The notes beneath the pieces were generated by a model. That model saw only the letters and a program-made list of their open reading frames with translations. It ran no database searches and was not told the DNA's origin. A stretch of DNA of 64,000 bases from positions 42,210,501 to 42,274,500 of the forward strand of contig CM053164.1 in assembly GCA_028571685.1 (NCBI GenBank), read 5' to 3'. This document shows, piece by piece, positions 46,560 to 64,000 of the stretch. Both the position numbers and the translations under genes were made by a program. The DNA comes from Heterohyrax brucei (lineage: Eukaryota > Chordata > Mammalia > Hyracoidea > Procaviidae). Within the stretch, counting starts at the first letter, position 1. Each line of letters starts with the position of its first letter.

Positions 46560-49500
46560 ATGTCGGAAGGGGAGTCCCAGACAGTACTCAGCAGTGGCTC
46601 AGACCCAAAGGTAGAATCCGCATCCTCAGCTCCTGGCCTGACGTCAGTATCACCTCCTGTAACTTCCACAACTTCAGCTGCCTCCCCAGAGGAGGAAGAA
46701 GAAAGTGAAGATGAGTCTGAGATCTTGGAAGAGTCACCCTGTGGTCGCTGGCAGAAGAGGCGTGAAGAGGTAAGGTGGTGGTAGTGTCATTCTTGGGAGA
46801 ATGAATTCTAAGGGGAGAACTGGAGGGACAAAAGTCTCAAAGGGGCAGAACAAAGTTGAACAGATTGGGACTAAGAAAAGATGGTCAGATGGAGTATTTA
46901 GATTGAGGGTTCATGAGGTAACTTTAATTTCTTTTTATTTGAATTTCTTCTCAGGTGAATCAGCGGAATGTACCAGGTATTGACAGTGCATACTTGGCCA
47001 TGGATACAGAGGAGGGTGTAGAGGTTGTGTGGAATGAGGTACAGTTCTCTGAGCGCAAGAACTACAAGCTACAAGAGGTAGGTGATGGTGAAAGGATGGG
47101 GCCTTGATGGCATTAGAACACTGGTGACCTTGGTCTTGGGAAGCTGTATTGGGGTTAGATTATTTCTGGGGAGGGATAAGGAATGGGATATAGTAGACTT
47201 TTCAAGATTATTACAATGATTTCTGAATGCTGTTATGTCACTGTCTTCCCCCACTCCCAGGAAAAGGTCCGTGCTGTGTTTGATAATCTGATTCAGTTGG
47301 AACATCTCAATATTGTTAAGTTTCATAAGTATTGGGCTGACACTAAAGAGAACAAGGCCAGGGTAAGAACTCTTCCTGGTAATTTCTTACCGTAGAGACT
47401 AGCTACATTTATTATTCCCTTTATATCCAGAGGTTAAAACAAGGTAGTTTTTTATATTTTTATTGTACTTTAGATGAAGACTTACAGACTAAACTGTTTC
47501 TCAATAAACAGCACATGTATTGTTTTGTGACATAGGTTGCCAACTCTATGATGTGTCAGATTTCCCATTCTTGACCTTAGGTTGTCCATCACCAGCTTTT
47601 CTGTCCCCTCTTGCTGTCTCATCCCTACCCATGCCTGGTGTGCCCATTTAGTCTTGTGAAACAATGTAGTTTTGAAATATAACCGGAATCAACTATTGTG
47701 GAGATGAGAGGAGGGCCTTCACAACCACCTATGCCTTTAGTTTTGTTATAGACAGAACACAAATGAACTTTTTTGCTTTCTCCTTGCCATCACTGTAAAT
47801 GCACAGTAATCTCTTATTGTTCTATCATTTTCAAGGAAGCAATGCTAAGAACAAAAGGAAAGAAAATTAAATTTTTGTTTTCTGAATATATATCTGGTTT
47901 ATACACCACTAGGTAAAGATGGTTTCTACTATAAAGCCTTATTATATGTATCCTTTCCTGCTCCAGGTCATTTTTATCACAGAATACATGTCATCTGGCA
48001 GTCTTAAGCAATTTCTGAAGAAGACTAAAAAGAACCACAAGACTATGAATGAAAAGGTATGGAGGGAGAGCTGACAATGGGCTAGGCTGGTGTGAGAATT
48101 TTAAAAAGAGGTTGTTAATTAGGATTCTGATCAGGAAGGGATGGAGGGAACTGATGAGTGGAATGTTAAGAGAGGGATTACTGCTGACCCTGTGACAAAC
48201 TCTGTTCCAGGCTTGGAAACGCTGGTGCACACAAATTTTGTCTGCCTTAAGGTAAGTTGTATCTGGTTAGTTTCTTCCCTGTATTTCCTGATTGAGTTTC
48301 TCCAAGCAGATTTCAGTGCACTTCTCTGTTGTTCTTTTCTGTCTCTGCCCACTTTCTTTGAGTCATATGCTGTCAAGATTAGGTGGGTCTTTCTGAGGGT
48401 TCCTCCAACTGCCGTAACAACAATACTTTGTCCTTCCTTCCTCTTTCTCCTAGTGCTTATCCAGCTATTTAAGACATCAGGCATAATGGAGATTCATAGT
48501 ATGGGGATAATCTTTGTGTTGACCAGCCCTTGTTCCTCTTAACCTTTGGGTTCCCCCTGCCCTCAATTTCCCAGTGGTCCCTCTAACAGCCCAGTGCCCC
48601 CACAGCTACCTGCACTCCTGTGACCCCCCCATCATCCATGGAAACCTGACCTGTGACACCATCTTCATCCAGCACAATGGACTCATCAAGATTGGCTCTG
48701 GTGAGGGGAGGGAGAGCTTATGGGCAGGGGAGCCTCGGGAATTTGGGAACCATGGGGGTAAGATGAGAGAAATGGGGCAGAGCAGAGCAAAATGTGAGGT
48801 GTGGACTGGTGATAAAACAAGTACCTTGTTAGCAACAGTTCATAGAGGCCAGTTAATTAGTAGAGAGGGGGTAGGGTGAAATTTTGTACTTTTATGGAAG
48901 TAAATAGAGGCTAATTTAGGTAGGAAGTTGGGAAGGATCAAGAGATGGGTATGAGGTCTGATTTGAGCCTCTAAAGCCAAACCACATCAAAGGAGATTCT
49001 AGGCTTTGCCTGCTGTGAGTGCATTCATTTGCTGTGTACCTGTGTGCAGTATACAACATTTCCGTGTGCTGTGTCTGTGTGATGTCTGTGTGTCCATTTG
49101 TCTGGGGCTTGGCTGCTCCATTGCTCACAACTTTTCTCTGTTTTCCTCCCTCCCGCTTACGGGCTGCTCTGTTCCCAACAGTCTTTCATAGGATTTTTGC
49201 TAATGGTGAGAGCTCCCTCTGCCCCACTTGGGGCTTTGTTTGTGCTCCCTCTGCTCCCACTTGCAGCTTCCCAGCGCATGTAGTCATGGGAGCAGTCTCC
49301 TCTTCCCCTACCTCCCCTGCCTAATTATGCCTGCTTAGCTTTTGCCCCCAGCCCTCCACGTGCTTGCCCTTCTGTACTCTGCTTGTTACCTGTGGATTCT
49401 GCCTGGCTGGACACATCTTTTGGATTCTCATTCCCCCTCATCATCAGGCTGTGCTCCTAGACTCTGTGACTTGTAGTCATTGTTTATGATCTGAGTGAGT

Positions 49501-52500
49501 CCAAACTGGGCCTTGCCCTGGTTCCTCATTTCAGCCTGTGGCAGGTAGTACTGACAATAAGCGGGCAGAGAAGGTCTGAAAAGTTTTAGGTTAAGAGTGA
49601 AGCTTATTCAAGGGAACTGGCTCAGTTCTGAGCTGTTTTTGAGTTTCTGTCAGTCAAGGTGGGTAAGAAGGGAGCTGTCTACTTACTTGTATGTTAATAC
49701 TTCTTACCCTTTATTATCTAAGTTCCTGAGGTCTGTAATTGTCCCAGATTGGAAAGGGCTGCTTATATTTTTATGATACTTGCAAGGTAGATGAAAGAAC
49801 CAAATCCAAACATTTTAATGTGATCAGGGATTAGATGGACTGGGACTTTGGGACATGAATAGGCTACAGGTAGAAGTTTTTGTTTAGACTGTGTTGCTCC
49901 TTGACCATCCAAAAGTCCCATGTACCTGTTAATTTAGTATGGTGCTGATGTTACTACTTAGTTAGAGGCCTTAGATGAGAAACAGCAGGCCTGAGAAAGG
50001 AGAGTTAGGTGGTAGTACTGTTTGGCTTCTAGTTCAGAATGGGAAACATGGTAGGTTTGTGCCTGTTGAGGATTACAAAGGAGACTTCAGGAGAGTTTGT
50101 TTTTGGGGGGCCTCTGGAGTGAGAATATGCTTCCTTGGTAGTGGTCAGATTGTGGTATTTCCCCTGCTCCCAGTGGCTCCTGACACTATCAACAATCATG
50201 TGAAGACTTGTCGGGAAGAGCAGAAAAATCTACACTTCTTTGCACCAGAGTATGGAGGTGAGGCGTCCAGTTTCTCTGCCTTGTTCATCTGCCATTTATT
50301 CTGTCGTATAACCTGGGGTACAGAGGTAACATAACTCAAACTTTTCATCCTTCTGCCCTAGCTACCAAGTTTCTAAAAAGGCATTTGTGCCACCTCCCAT
50401 CTGCAATTTCCTTATTCACTCAGGTCTTTTCTGTTTTTTCTAGAAGTCACTAATGTGACAACAGCAGTGGACATCTACTCCTTTGGCATGTGTGCACTGG
50501 AGGTGAAAAGACAAGAATGGAGGGGAAAAGTAGGGTCAGGTTAGAAGGTGGGAGGGGGAAATGGAGGGAGGTTAGGTAAGCTGCAGGTCTTCAGGGAGTG
50601 ATTGTGGGAGCACTGAGGTTCTTAGATCTCTGTTTTTCCTTTTTCCCCATCACTGCAGATGGCAGTGCTGGAGATTCAGGGCAATGGAGAGTCCTCATAT
50701 GTGCCACAGGAAGCCATCAGCAGTGCCATCCAGCTTCTAGAAGACCCATTACAGAGAGTAAGGATCTTCAGGATCACTCCCTACTTTACTGATTTCTCAA
50801 GTATCTTGAGATTTTCCTGCCTGTCTACCTGCTGGGAGTATGTGCTCTTCTGACAGCAAGGGAAGGGAACAGAAAGCAGAAAGGATAGACAAAAGCAGTT
50901 GACGTTTCAGTAGGTGGTGCCTATCATTTTAAGATTAGCAATATTGGGCTTAAAAGTTATGTATTACTTAGGTATGTCTAACATGGAAGTAGAGCCTCGT
51001 GCAGTGGTTAAGATCTTGGGCTGCTAGCCAAGAGATCAGCAATTTGAAACTACCGGCTGCTCCTTAGAAACCCTATGGGGCAATTTTATTCTGTCCTGTA
51101 GGGTGACTGTGATTCAGAATCACCTTGATGGTAGTGTTTTTTTTTTTTTTTTAACATGGAGGTAAGGAGCCCTGGTTGCACAGTGGTTAAGCACTTGGCT
51201 GCTAACTAAAAAGTTCAGCAGTTGGAACCTAACAGCTGCTCTGTAGGAGAAAAACGTGACAGTCTGCTTCTATAGCCTTAGAAACCCAATGGAACGTTTC
51301 TCCTCTGTCCTATAGGGTCACTATGAGTTGGTATTGACTCAGTGGCAGTGAGATGTTTTGCGGGGGAGGTCACACAGAGGTACTGTAATTTGATATTTAT
51401 GCTAGGCCATAGGTATACACTCTCATCTTGATATTTTTAAAGAAATCGATCAGTATGGATTCATCAGATCAGTCATTTGGGATTTAACTAGGGAACCCAC
51501 CAGACCCAAACCCACTGTCATTGGGTTGATTCTAACTCACAGTGACCCTGTCAGTCAAAGCAGAATTGCCCCATAAGAGTTTCCATGGAGCACCTGGTAG
51601 ATCTGAACTGCTGACCTTTTGGTTAGCAGATGTAGCACTTAACTAGTATACCACCAGGGTATCCTTAACTAGAGAAAACTAAAACCTACTGCTGTTGAGT
51701 TGATTCTGACTCGTAGCAACTCTATTGGTCAGAGTAGAACTGCCCCATAGAGTTTCCAAGGAGCACCTGGCAGATTTGAACTGCTGATCTTCCTTAATTA
51801 GGGAAAGCGTCGTAATATAATGAGCTAAGATTTAAAGGACTTAAGGATTTTAAAGCAGTGAGTAGACATAGTAAGTAGAGATTGGACAGGAAAGGTGTAA
51901 ATAAGGAGAGCTGGCAATTTATTAGCTAAATATAATAGGCACAGGCAAGAAAAGCAGATAACTAATGGGAAGTCATGAGGCAGTATGGACCAAGTTTTTA
52001 GTTCAGTGCTAGGATGGGGTATTCAAGTAAATGATCAGGTATGTGACTTTGTTGGCATTCAAGAATGAAATTAGATAAGCTAGTTTATCATTATGGGACT
52101 GTGGGAGATAGAAATGAGGCAGTTTATTAGGAGCATAGAGGAAACCAGTGGATTTGATAAATGATTATAGTAGGCCAAAGAAATTGTGATTCTAGATTTA
52201 GCAAATGAAAAGGATGGTGAATATTACTGATCTCAGTAGGTAAGTTTGGTGAGGACTGAAGAAGTAGGTAGACAGTAAATGGGCTAGGGGGGCAGAGAGG
52301 TAGAAAATAAAGAAAAATAAATTACAAGTTTGAATAATAAAAAGAAAGTTTGTGGTTATGAAGCAGAAAAATAAAACCAGAAAGATAATGATATATTTCA
52401 AATGATAGTTTTCAAAAGCCCTTTCACATACATTTCTTAGTTTGTTTACTCAAAAAATAGTAAACTTAGCATATGCACAGTCTTGTGCTAAGCATGAGAA

Positions 52501-54282
52501 ATACAAAGATGAATATGATGGAGTGTTTCCCAGATGTCTGCTCTAGTCCCTTGTTCCCTTTTCTAGGAGTTCATTCAGAAATGCCTGCAGTCTGAGCCTG
52601 CTTGCAGACCAACAGCCAGAGAACTTCTGTTTCACCCAGCACTGTTTGAAGTGCCCTCACTCAAACTCCTTGCTGCCCACTGTATTGTGGGACACCAACG
52701 TGAGTTGCCATGGCTCTGCTAGAAATTGTCTTCTGATCTAGAGCCTTGTGACTATCACTGGCATACTTTCTTTACCACTTCTGAGCAGAGTCTTTGCCTG
52801 ATAGGAAGCCCATGCCATCTATGATGTTAAGGGATCTTAATCTGATGTCCCTTTATAATATCCCACTCCATCATTTCCCCAGACATGATTCCAGAGAATG
52901 CTCTGGAGGAGATCACCAAAAACATGGATACCAGTGCTGTACTTGCTGAAATCCTTGCAGGACCAGGAAGAGAACCGATTCAGACTTTGTGAGTAGCTAA
53001 CTGAAGGGCCATGTGGGACAGATTGATCCTGTCTGAGGATTTTGAAAACTGTCCATTATCTGCTATTTTGTTTCCTTTACTGTTCCCTACCCCCCTTCTT
53101 TCTAGATACTCTCAGTCACCAGCTCTGGAACTGGATAAATTCCTTGAAGACGTCAGGTGAGAGAAGAGGGAGAGCCAGACTTCCTTGAGGAAGCAGGGGT
53201 GGGTGTCCTAAGGTATTCAGAGAGTCTATGTGACTTGCCTTCATCTCCCACCAGAAATGGAATCTACCCTTTGACAGCCTTTGGGCTGCCTCGGCCCCAG
53301 CAGCCACAGCAGGAAGAGGTAACATCGCCTGTGGTGCCACCCTCTGTCAAGACTCCAACACCTGAACCAGCTGAAGTGGAGACCCGCAAGGTAGGGGCTA
53401 TGTGCGTATGAGTGTTTTCGTAGTCGTGGTAGGAGGGAGGCAGAGGACATCTCTAATGCTTTGTCCTTTAGAGGAAAGAATGAATATATGGCTGCTTCCC
53501 AGCACCATGTCCTAAGAGCTGGAAAGACTTCAAAGATTTTTTTACCAACTCTTAATTTAGTGACCCTCTCTCCCTAGGTGGTGCTGATGCAGTGCAACAT
53601 TGAGTCGGTGGAGGAGGGAGTCAAACACCACGTAATGCTTAGGGCTGGGGTTGCACTGGGCTGGGTGGCCAGAGGGAGGGGGAAAGAAGCCTCATTTTCT
53701 AACTGTCTTATCCTCCAGCTGACGCTTCTGTTGAAGCTAGAGGACAAACTGAACCGGCACCTCAGCTGTGACCTCATGCCAAGTGAGTCCTTTCCCTTGG
53801 AGAATGGAGACTCTATGAGCCTTATCTCTGAGGGACATCATTAGGGATGGCAGAGATGACAAGGAAATAACATACTGACTCACACAGAGTATTTCAGCTT
53901 CTAAAATTGGTGGTGGACATGACAGTTTTGCTTCTGCTATTCTTTCCTAGCCAGGCTACCATGATTAGGGCTATTTTAAGAGTTCTGTGTCCCTCATTCC
54001 ATACTTCACTTAACCTCTCCTGTTTCTCTTGCTATCAGATGAGAACATCCCGGAGTTAGCAGCTGAACTGGTACAGCTGGGCTTCATAAGTGAGGTGAGG
54101 TTCTTTCCTTCATCTGCCTTGGCTGCCTCCGTTCTTTCTCTTCTCAGGCCCTGTCTGACTGAACTCTTCTCCCCCAGGCTGACCAGAGCCGACTGACTTC
54201 TCTGCTAGAGGAGACTATGAACAAGTTCAATTTTGCCAGGAACAGCACCCTCAACTCAGCCGCTGTCACTGTCTCCTCTTAG
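46560..54282 (+). CDS. NRBP1: nuclear receptor-binding protein 1 (pseudokinase adaptor), complete
   Basis: NRBP1 is a cytoplasmic pseudokinase adaptor implicated in ER-Golgi transport and, with TSC22D proteins and Elongin/Cullin partners, in protein turnover. Coding exons: 46560-46769, 46955-47077, 47261-47362, 47967-48056, 48211-48251, 48606-48700, 50174-50257, 50444-50502, 50659-50757, 52567-52699, 52883-52988, 53106-53156, 53255-53390, 53578-53631, 53719-53782, 54039-54094, 54178-54282. They total 1,608 bp (535 aa plus stop), the human length. All introns are GT-AG. The N-terminus ([10 protein letters not shown]) is Ser/Thr-rich, then acidic at 44-53. The kinase-like domain spans about 68-327. 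Catalytic residues are absent: Asn97 where the ATP-binding Lys is expected, HGN (200-202) for HRD, IGS (218-220) for DFG. APE (244-246) and DIYSFG remain. The C-terminal part (about 330-535) is helical with a proline-rich stretch ([14 protein letters not shown]). Against human from memory, Cys314 and Leu370 are changes. The ATG is the family start. Confidence 0.97.
48701..50173. other. NRBP1 intron after coding exon 6, repeat-free
   Basis: A 1.47-kb intron with no SINE or LINE that I recognise. Open frames of 60-119 aa here are not supported by splice or homology signals. It includes a CT/GT-rich stretch at about 49,020-49,110. Confidence 0.45.
50990..51148 (+). repeat. AfroSINE in NRBP1 intron, copy 1 (plus)
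   Basis: A plus-strand full copy with a T-rich end. It is flanked by taacatggaagt (50,979-50,990) and taacatggaggt (51,152-51,163), a 12-bp target duplication with one mismatch. Confidence 0.9.
51164..51358 (+). repeat. AfroSINE in NRBP1 intron, copy 2 (plus)
   Basis: A plus-strand long variant beginning aaggagccctggttgcacag immediately after the duplicated target of copy 1. It has the long-form middle cagtctgcttctatagcc. Confidence 0.85.
51497..51664 (-). repeat. AfroSINE in NRBP1 intron, copy 3 (minus)
   Basis: A minus-strand full copy. It is flanked by tttaactagggaa (51,483) and cttaactagagaa (51,664). Confidence 0.85.
51678..51792 (-). repeat. AfroSINE in NRBP1 intron, copy 4 (minus)
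   Basis: A minus-strand copy lacking the outer head. It follows the second copy of the target, and a third target-like sequence (ccttaattaggga) follows it at about 51,792. Confidence 0.8.
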
Positions 54283-54726
54283 AGCTCACTTGGGCCAGGC
54301 CCTTAATCAGAGCAGTGGCTGTCACTAGATGTGCAACAGCCGTCCTGACCAACCCCCTCCCCTGTCAGTATTACCCTGTGAAGCCCCATCTCTCCTTCAG
54401 GAGGGCTTTGGGGAATCCCTGGTTCTGAGCATCATCCTTCTCCTGCTCCTTCTCTTCCTCCCCTCTGCACTTTGTTTACTTTTTTGCACAGACATGGGCC
54501 TGGGCCTTCTCAGCAGTTGCCTTCTAGTTGGGGGCTAGTAGCTGATCTGCTGGCTCCCGCCCAGCCTGTGTGGAAAGGAGGCCCACAGGCACTCGGGGAG
54601 CTGAATTCTGCAATCCCACTGGGGCAGACGGGCGGGAGAGAAGGGTGGTGCTGCAGTGGTGGCCCTCGGGGGCCATTGGATTCGCCTCAGTTGCTGCTGT
54701 AATAAAAGTCTACTTTTTGCTAAAAG
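54283..54726 (+). other. NRBP1: NRBP1 3'UTR
   Basis: Contiguous with the last coding exon. It runs from the TAG at 54,280-54,282 to about 20 bases past the poly(A) signal. Confidence 0.8.
54701..54706 (+). terminator. NRBP1: NRBP1 poly(A) signal AATAAA
   Basis: A canonical hexamer, followed by a GU-rich element (tgtgtgtgtttgg) at about 54,731, as expected for cleavage near 54,725. Confidence 0.9.
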
Positions 54727-54892
54727 CGTCCTGTGTGTGTTTGGCCTTTCCCCGGTAGAGGGAGCGGGGCTCGGAGCCCGCCGCCAGGGGCGCAGTGGTT
54801 GGGTTTCCTTCAGGTAGTCATCTGGCGGAACTGGGCCGCACTCGACGGGGCGTGGCCAAAACCAGGTAGAGCTGCCCGCGCGTAGGAGCAGG
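54727..54892 (+). promoter_or_regulatory. KRTCAP3: KRTCAP3 promoter/5'UTR region
   Basis: The whole gap between NRBP1 cleavage and the KRTCAP3 ATG is about 166 bp. It is GC-rich (gagcccgccgccaggggcgc) and without a TATA box. The KRTCAP3 promoter must lie here or inside the NRBP1 3'UTR. Confidence 0.6.
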
Positions 54893-56258
54893 ATGAGGTA
54901 CTGCCGCCTCTGCGGATTTGGTAATTTCTGTCTCTTTCAACTCTCCTGCACTACTCTTCTGCACATCCTACAGCCTTCGGCTAACCTGGGGCCGCCGGCG
55001 ACCCGTCCGCCCACTCTGTTTCCCCAAATAAGGCCCGTCCCTCCCCCGTGCTTTGCAGATCCGGTCCGGGGGCCCCAGCGGCTTATGAGTGTGGGGCTTG
55101 CGTTGATCCTGGTGGGCCACTTGAACCTGCTGTTGGGGGCAGTACTGCACGGCACCGTCCTGCGGCACGTGGCCAATCCCCGTGGCGCGGTCACACCGGA
55201 GTACACCACGGCTAATGTCATCTCTGTGGGCTCCGGGCTGCTGGTGAGCTCAGTGGGTGGGGCAGGGTGAGGCCGAGGGCAGGAGAGCCGAGAATAGCAG
55301 GCCTTAGGCCTGTGTCTTCCACAGAGTGTTTCCGTGGGACTTGTGGCCCTTCTGGCATCCAGGAACCTTCTTCGCCCAGCACTGGTGAGAAGGGACTTAC
55401 AGAACTTGTAAGGAAGCCTTTTGCCCAGGGAAATTAGGGATGATTTGGCCCATCTCTAAATGGGGAAGAGCCTCTATCAGAAACAGGTTGTCTTGTGGGG
55501 AAGTTCAGTCACCCTAGCTGCTCACTCTGATCTTCTGCCCTGCCAGCATTGGGCCCTGCTGGCCCTAGCTCTAGCAAACCTGCTCTTGTCAGCGGCATGC
55601 TCCCTGGGCCTCCTCCTTGCCATCTCACTCACCGTGGCCAATGGTGGCCGCCGACTTATTGCTGACTGCCATCCAGGACTGCTGGATCCTTTGGTACCCC
55701 TGGACCAGGGGTCTGGACATGCTGACTGCCCCTTTGACCCCACAAGAATTTATGTGAGCATACTTTATCATCCTGTTTGCAGTCCTCAAAGCCTTGGTCT
55801 TTCTGTCCTTTTAATTTTCCCTACTTACTACTGCTGCCCCACTCTGAAAGTTCCCATCCTTTATCCCTGCCTTTTAGGATACAGCCTTGGCTCTCTGGAT
55901 CCCTTCTTTGGTCATGTCTGCAGTGGAGGCTGCTCTGTCTGGTTACTGCTGTGTTGCTGCACTCTCCCTCCGAGGGGTTGGGCCCTGTAGGAAGGAAGGG
56001 CTGCAGCAGCAGGTAAGGAAGATGAATAGGAGGGTTCATGGGCTCTCCAGATGAGATACTTGTGAGGAGGGCTGAACAAGTTCAGAATTCACTGAAAAGA
56101 TGCTGATCAGTACTTCAAGGCCAGGGTACTAATTCCTCTCTTATCCGCAGCTGGAGGAACTGACAGACCTTGAACTTCCTAAATGTAAAAGGCTGGAAAA
56201 TGAGCAGCTGCTGGTTCAAAATCAAGAAATCCAGGCATCCCAGAAAAGCTGGGTTTAG
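54893..56258 (+). CDS. KRTCAP3: keratinocyte-associated protein 3, complete
   Basis: KRTCAP3 is a small four-pass membrane protein of the TMEM54 family. Its biochemical role is unknown. Coding exons: 54893-54920, 55059-55243, 55325-55384, 55547-55753, 55878-56012, 56151-56258. They total 723 bp (240 aa plus stop), equal to the human length. The start [10 protein letters not shown] is diverged from human, but exon phase and the following [16 protein letters not shown] fix the frame. Hydrophobic segments lie at about residues 20-42, 62-84, 92-118 and 163-190. The loop between segments 3 and 4 carries conserved cysteines (ADCHPG; DCPFDP). The C-terminal tail is polar and glutamine-rich, ending SWV. 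The 3'UTR seems to be spliced (donor at 56,264, acceptor ending 56,387). The gene lies head-to-tail behind NRBP1 and convergent with IFT172. Intron 1 (138 bp) is open in frame. Confidence 0.95.
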
Positions 56259-56387
56259 GACAGGTAAAGCGGTATGAGGACTGTGGCCTAGGTAGGAGTT
56301 TAGACAGGAAACTGCTCTTAGAACTGGGTTTGGTTCCTTACTGTGGTGCTTGCCCCTCTGACCTGGGCTTTTTCCTCTTTCAAGCAG

Positions 56388-56490
56388 GTGCTGTTCCAGA
56401 GGCTGAGTTCACATGAGTTTGCCACTAAGGGACCATGACCCCTGAGCCAGTATAAAGAGTTGTAATAAAGGAAATTCTCTTTCTTTGCAC
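56388..56490 (+). other. KRTCAP3: KRTCAP3 3'UTR terminal exon (inferred)
   Basis: The acceptor ctctttcaagcag ends at 56,387, and a donor gtaaag lies six bases after the stop codon at 56,264. The alternative is an unspliced 3'UTR through 56,259-56,490. Confidence 0.55.
56464..56469 (+). terminator. KRTCAP3: KRTCAP3 poly(A) signal AATAAA
   Basis: A canonical hexamer in gttgtaataaagg. Cleavage is expected near 56,485-56,490. Confidence 0.85.
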
Positions 56491-56585
56491 TTGATTATGA
56501 TTTCCTTTTTGGGAAAAAGGACGCTGGGCTGGTGTTATGGGTGTTGTGGATCAGAGAATACAGTGGTCTGACTTACTTATAAAAC

Positions 56586-56591
56586 TTTAAT
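56586..56591 (-). terminator. IFT172: IFT172 poly(A) signal, variant ATTAAA
   Basis: On the minus strand, ATTAAA lies 35 bases after the stop codon. I find no AATAAA between the stop and the KRTCAP3 end. Cleavage would fall near 56,565-56,575, leaving a 3'UTR of only about 55 bases. Confidence 0.7.
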
Positions 56592-56626
56592 GAGGGAAAG
56601 ACCCTAACTTCCCTCAGCTCTATCAG

Positions 56627-63928
<7,302 letters not shown>

Positions 63929-64000
63929 CTAGAGAGAGAGAAGGGCAGCTGTACATGATGAGAAGGAAACTGGGTCCTAGGCAGCCAGGAGACAAGAGGG

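Noticed and set aside
49975-50334. A 119-aa open frame spanning intron and exon in NRBP1
   Set aside because: It runs across the acceptor at 50,173 and is in frame with exon sequence only by chance. The spliced frame gives the conserved protein.
55460-55990. A 176-aa open frame in KRTCAP3
   Set aside because: It reads intron 3, exon 4 and intron 4, then exon 5 in the wrong frame. The spliced product matches the family instead.

Overview
This is a window of mammalian nuclear DNA. It carries spliced genes with GT-AG introns, CpG-island promoters, L1, L2 and MIR LINE/SINE debris and LTR repeats. More than 30 copies or fragments of a tRNA-derived SINE of the AfroSINE type, plus RTE-clade LINE copies with a matching 3' tail, point to an afrotherian. 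An elephant or close paenungulate is most likely, but I cannot fix the species. Gene order (PPM1G minus, NRBP1 plus, KRTCAP3 plus, IFT172 minus) matches the human 2p23.3 block.

Layout. 1-12,083 is PPM1G intron 1, full of repeats: an old L1, an RTE copy, a younger L1 3' end and many SINEs. 12,084-12,203 is PPM1G coding exon 1 on the minus strand, inside a CpG island. 12,700-43,500 is a repeat-dominated intergenic stretch between the divergent PPM1G and NRBP1 promoters. It holds L2, L1 on both strands, ERVL/MaLR-type LTRs, two RTE copies with inverted 5' parts, and SINEs. 43,560-44,320 is the NRBP1 CpG island. NRBP1 runs to a poly(A) signal at 54,701, with 17 coding exons giving 535 aa. KRTCAP3 follows about 170 bp later (6 coding exons, 240 aa, poly(A) signal at 56,464). 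IFT172 lies convergent on the minus strand. The window holds its last 17 coding exons (594 C-terminal residues) and ends in the intron upstream of them.

The four genes have unrelated jobs. PPM1G is a PP2C phosphatase, NRBP1 a pseudokinase adaptor, KRTCAP3 a small four-pass membrane protein and IFT172 an intraflagellar transport subunit. They share a compact neighbourhood, not a pathway. All exon junctions were derived by hand from consensus splice sites and reading-frame continuity. Summed exon lengths close exactly on a stop codon in each complete gene.

I found no undescribed gene system. The most interesting signals are in the repeats: two RTE insertions with 5' inversions, chains of SINEs reinserted at one target, tail-only SINE fragments, and a nested LTR/L1/LTR block. 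KRTCAP3 intron 1 is also open and a multiple of three.
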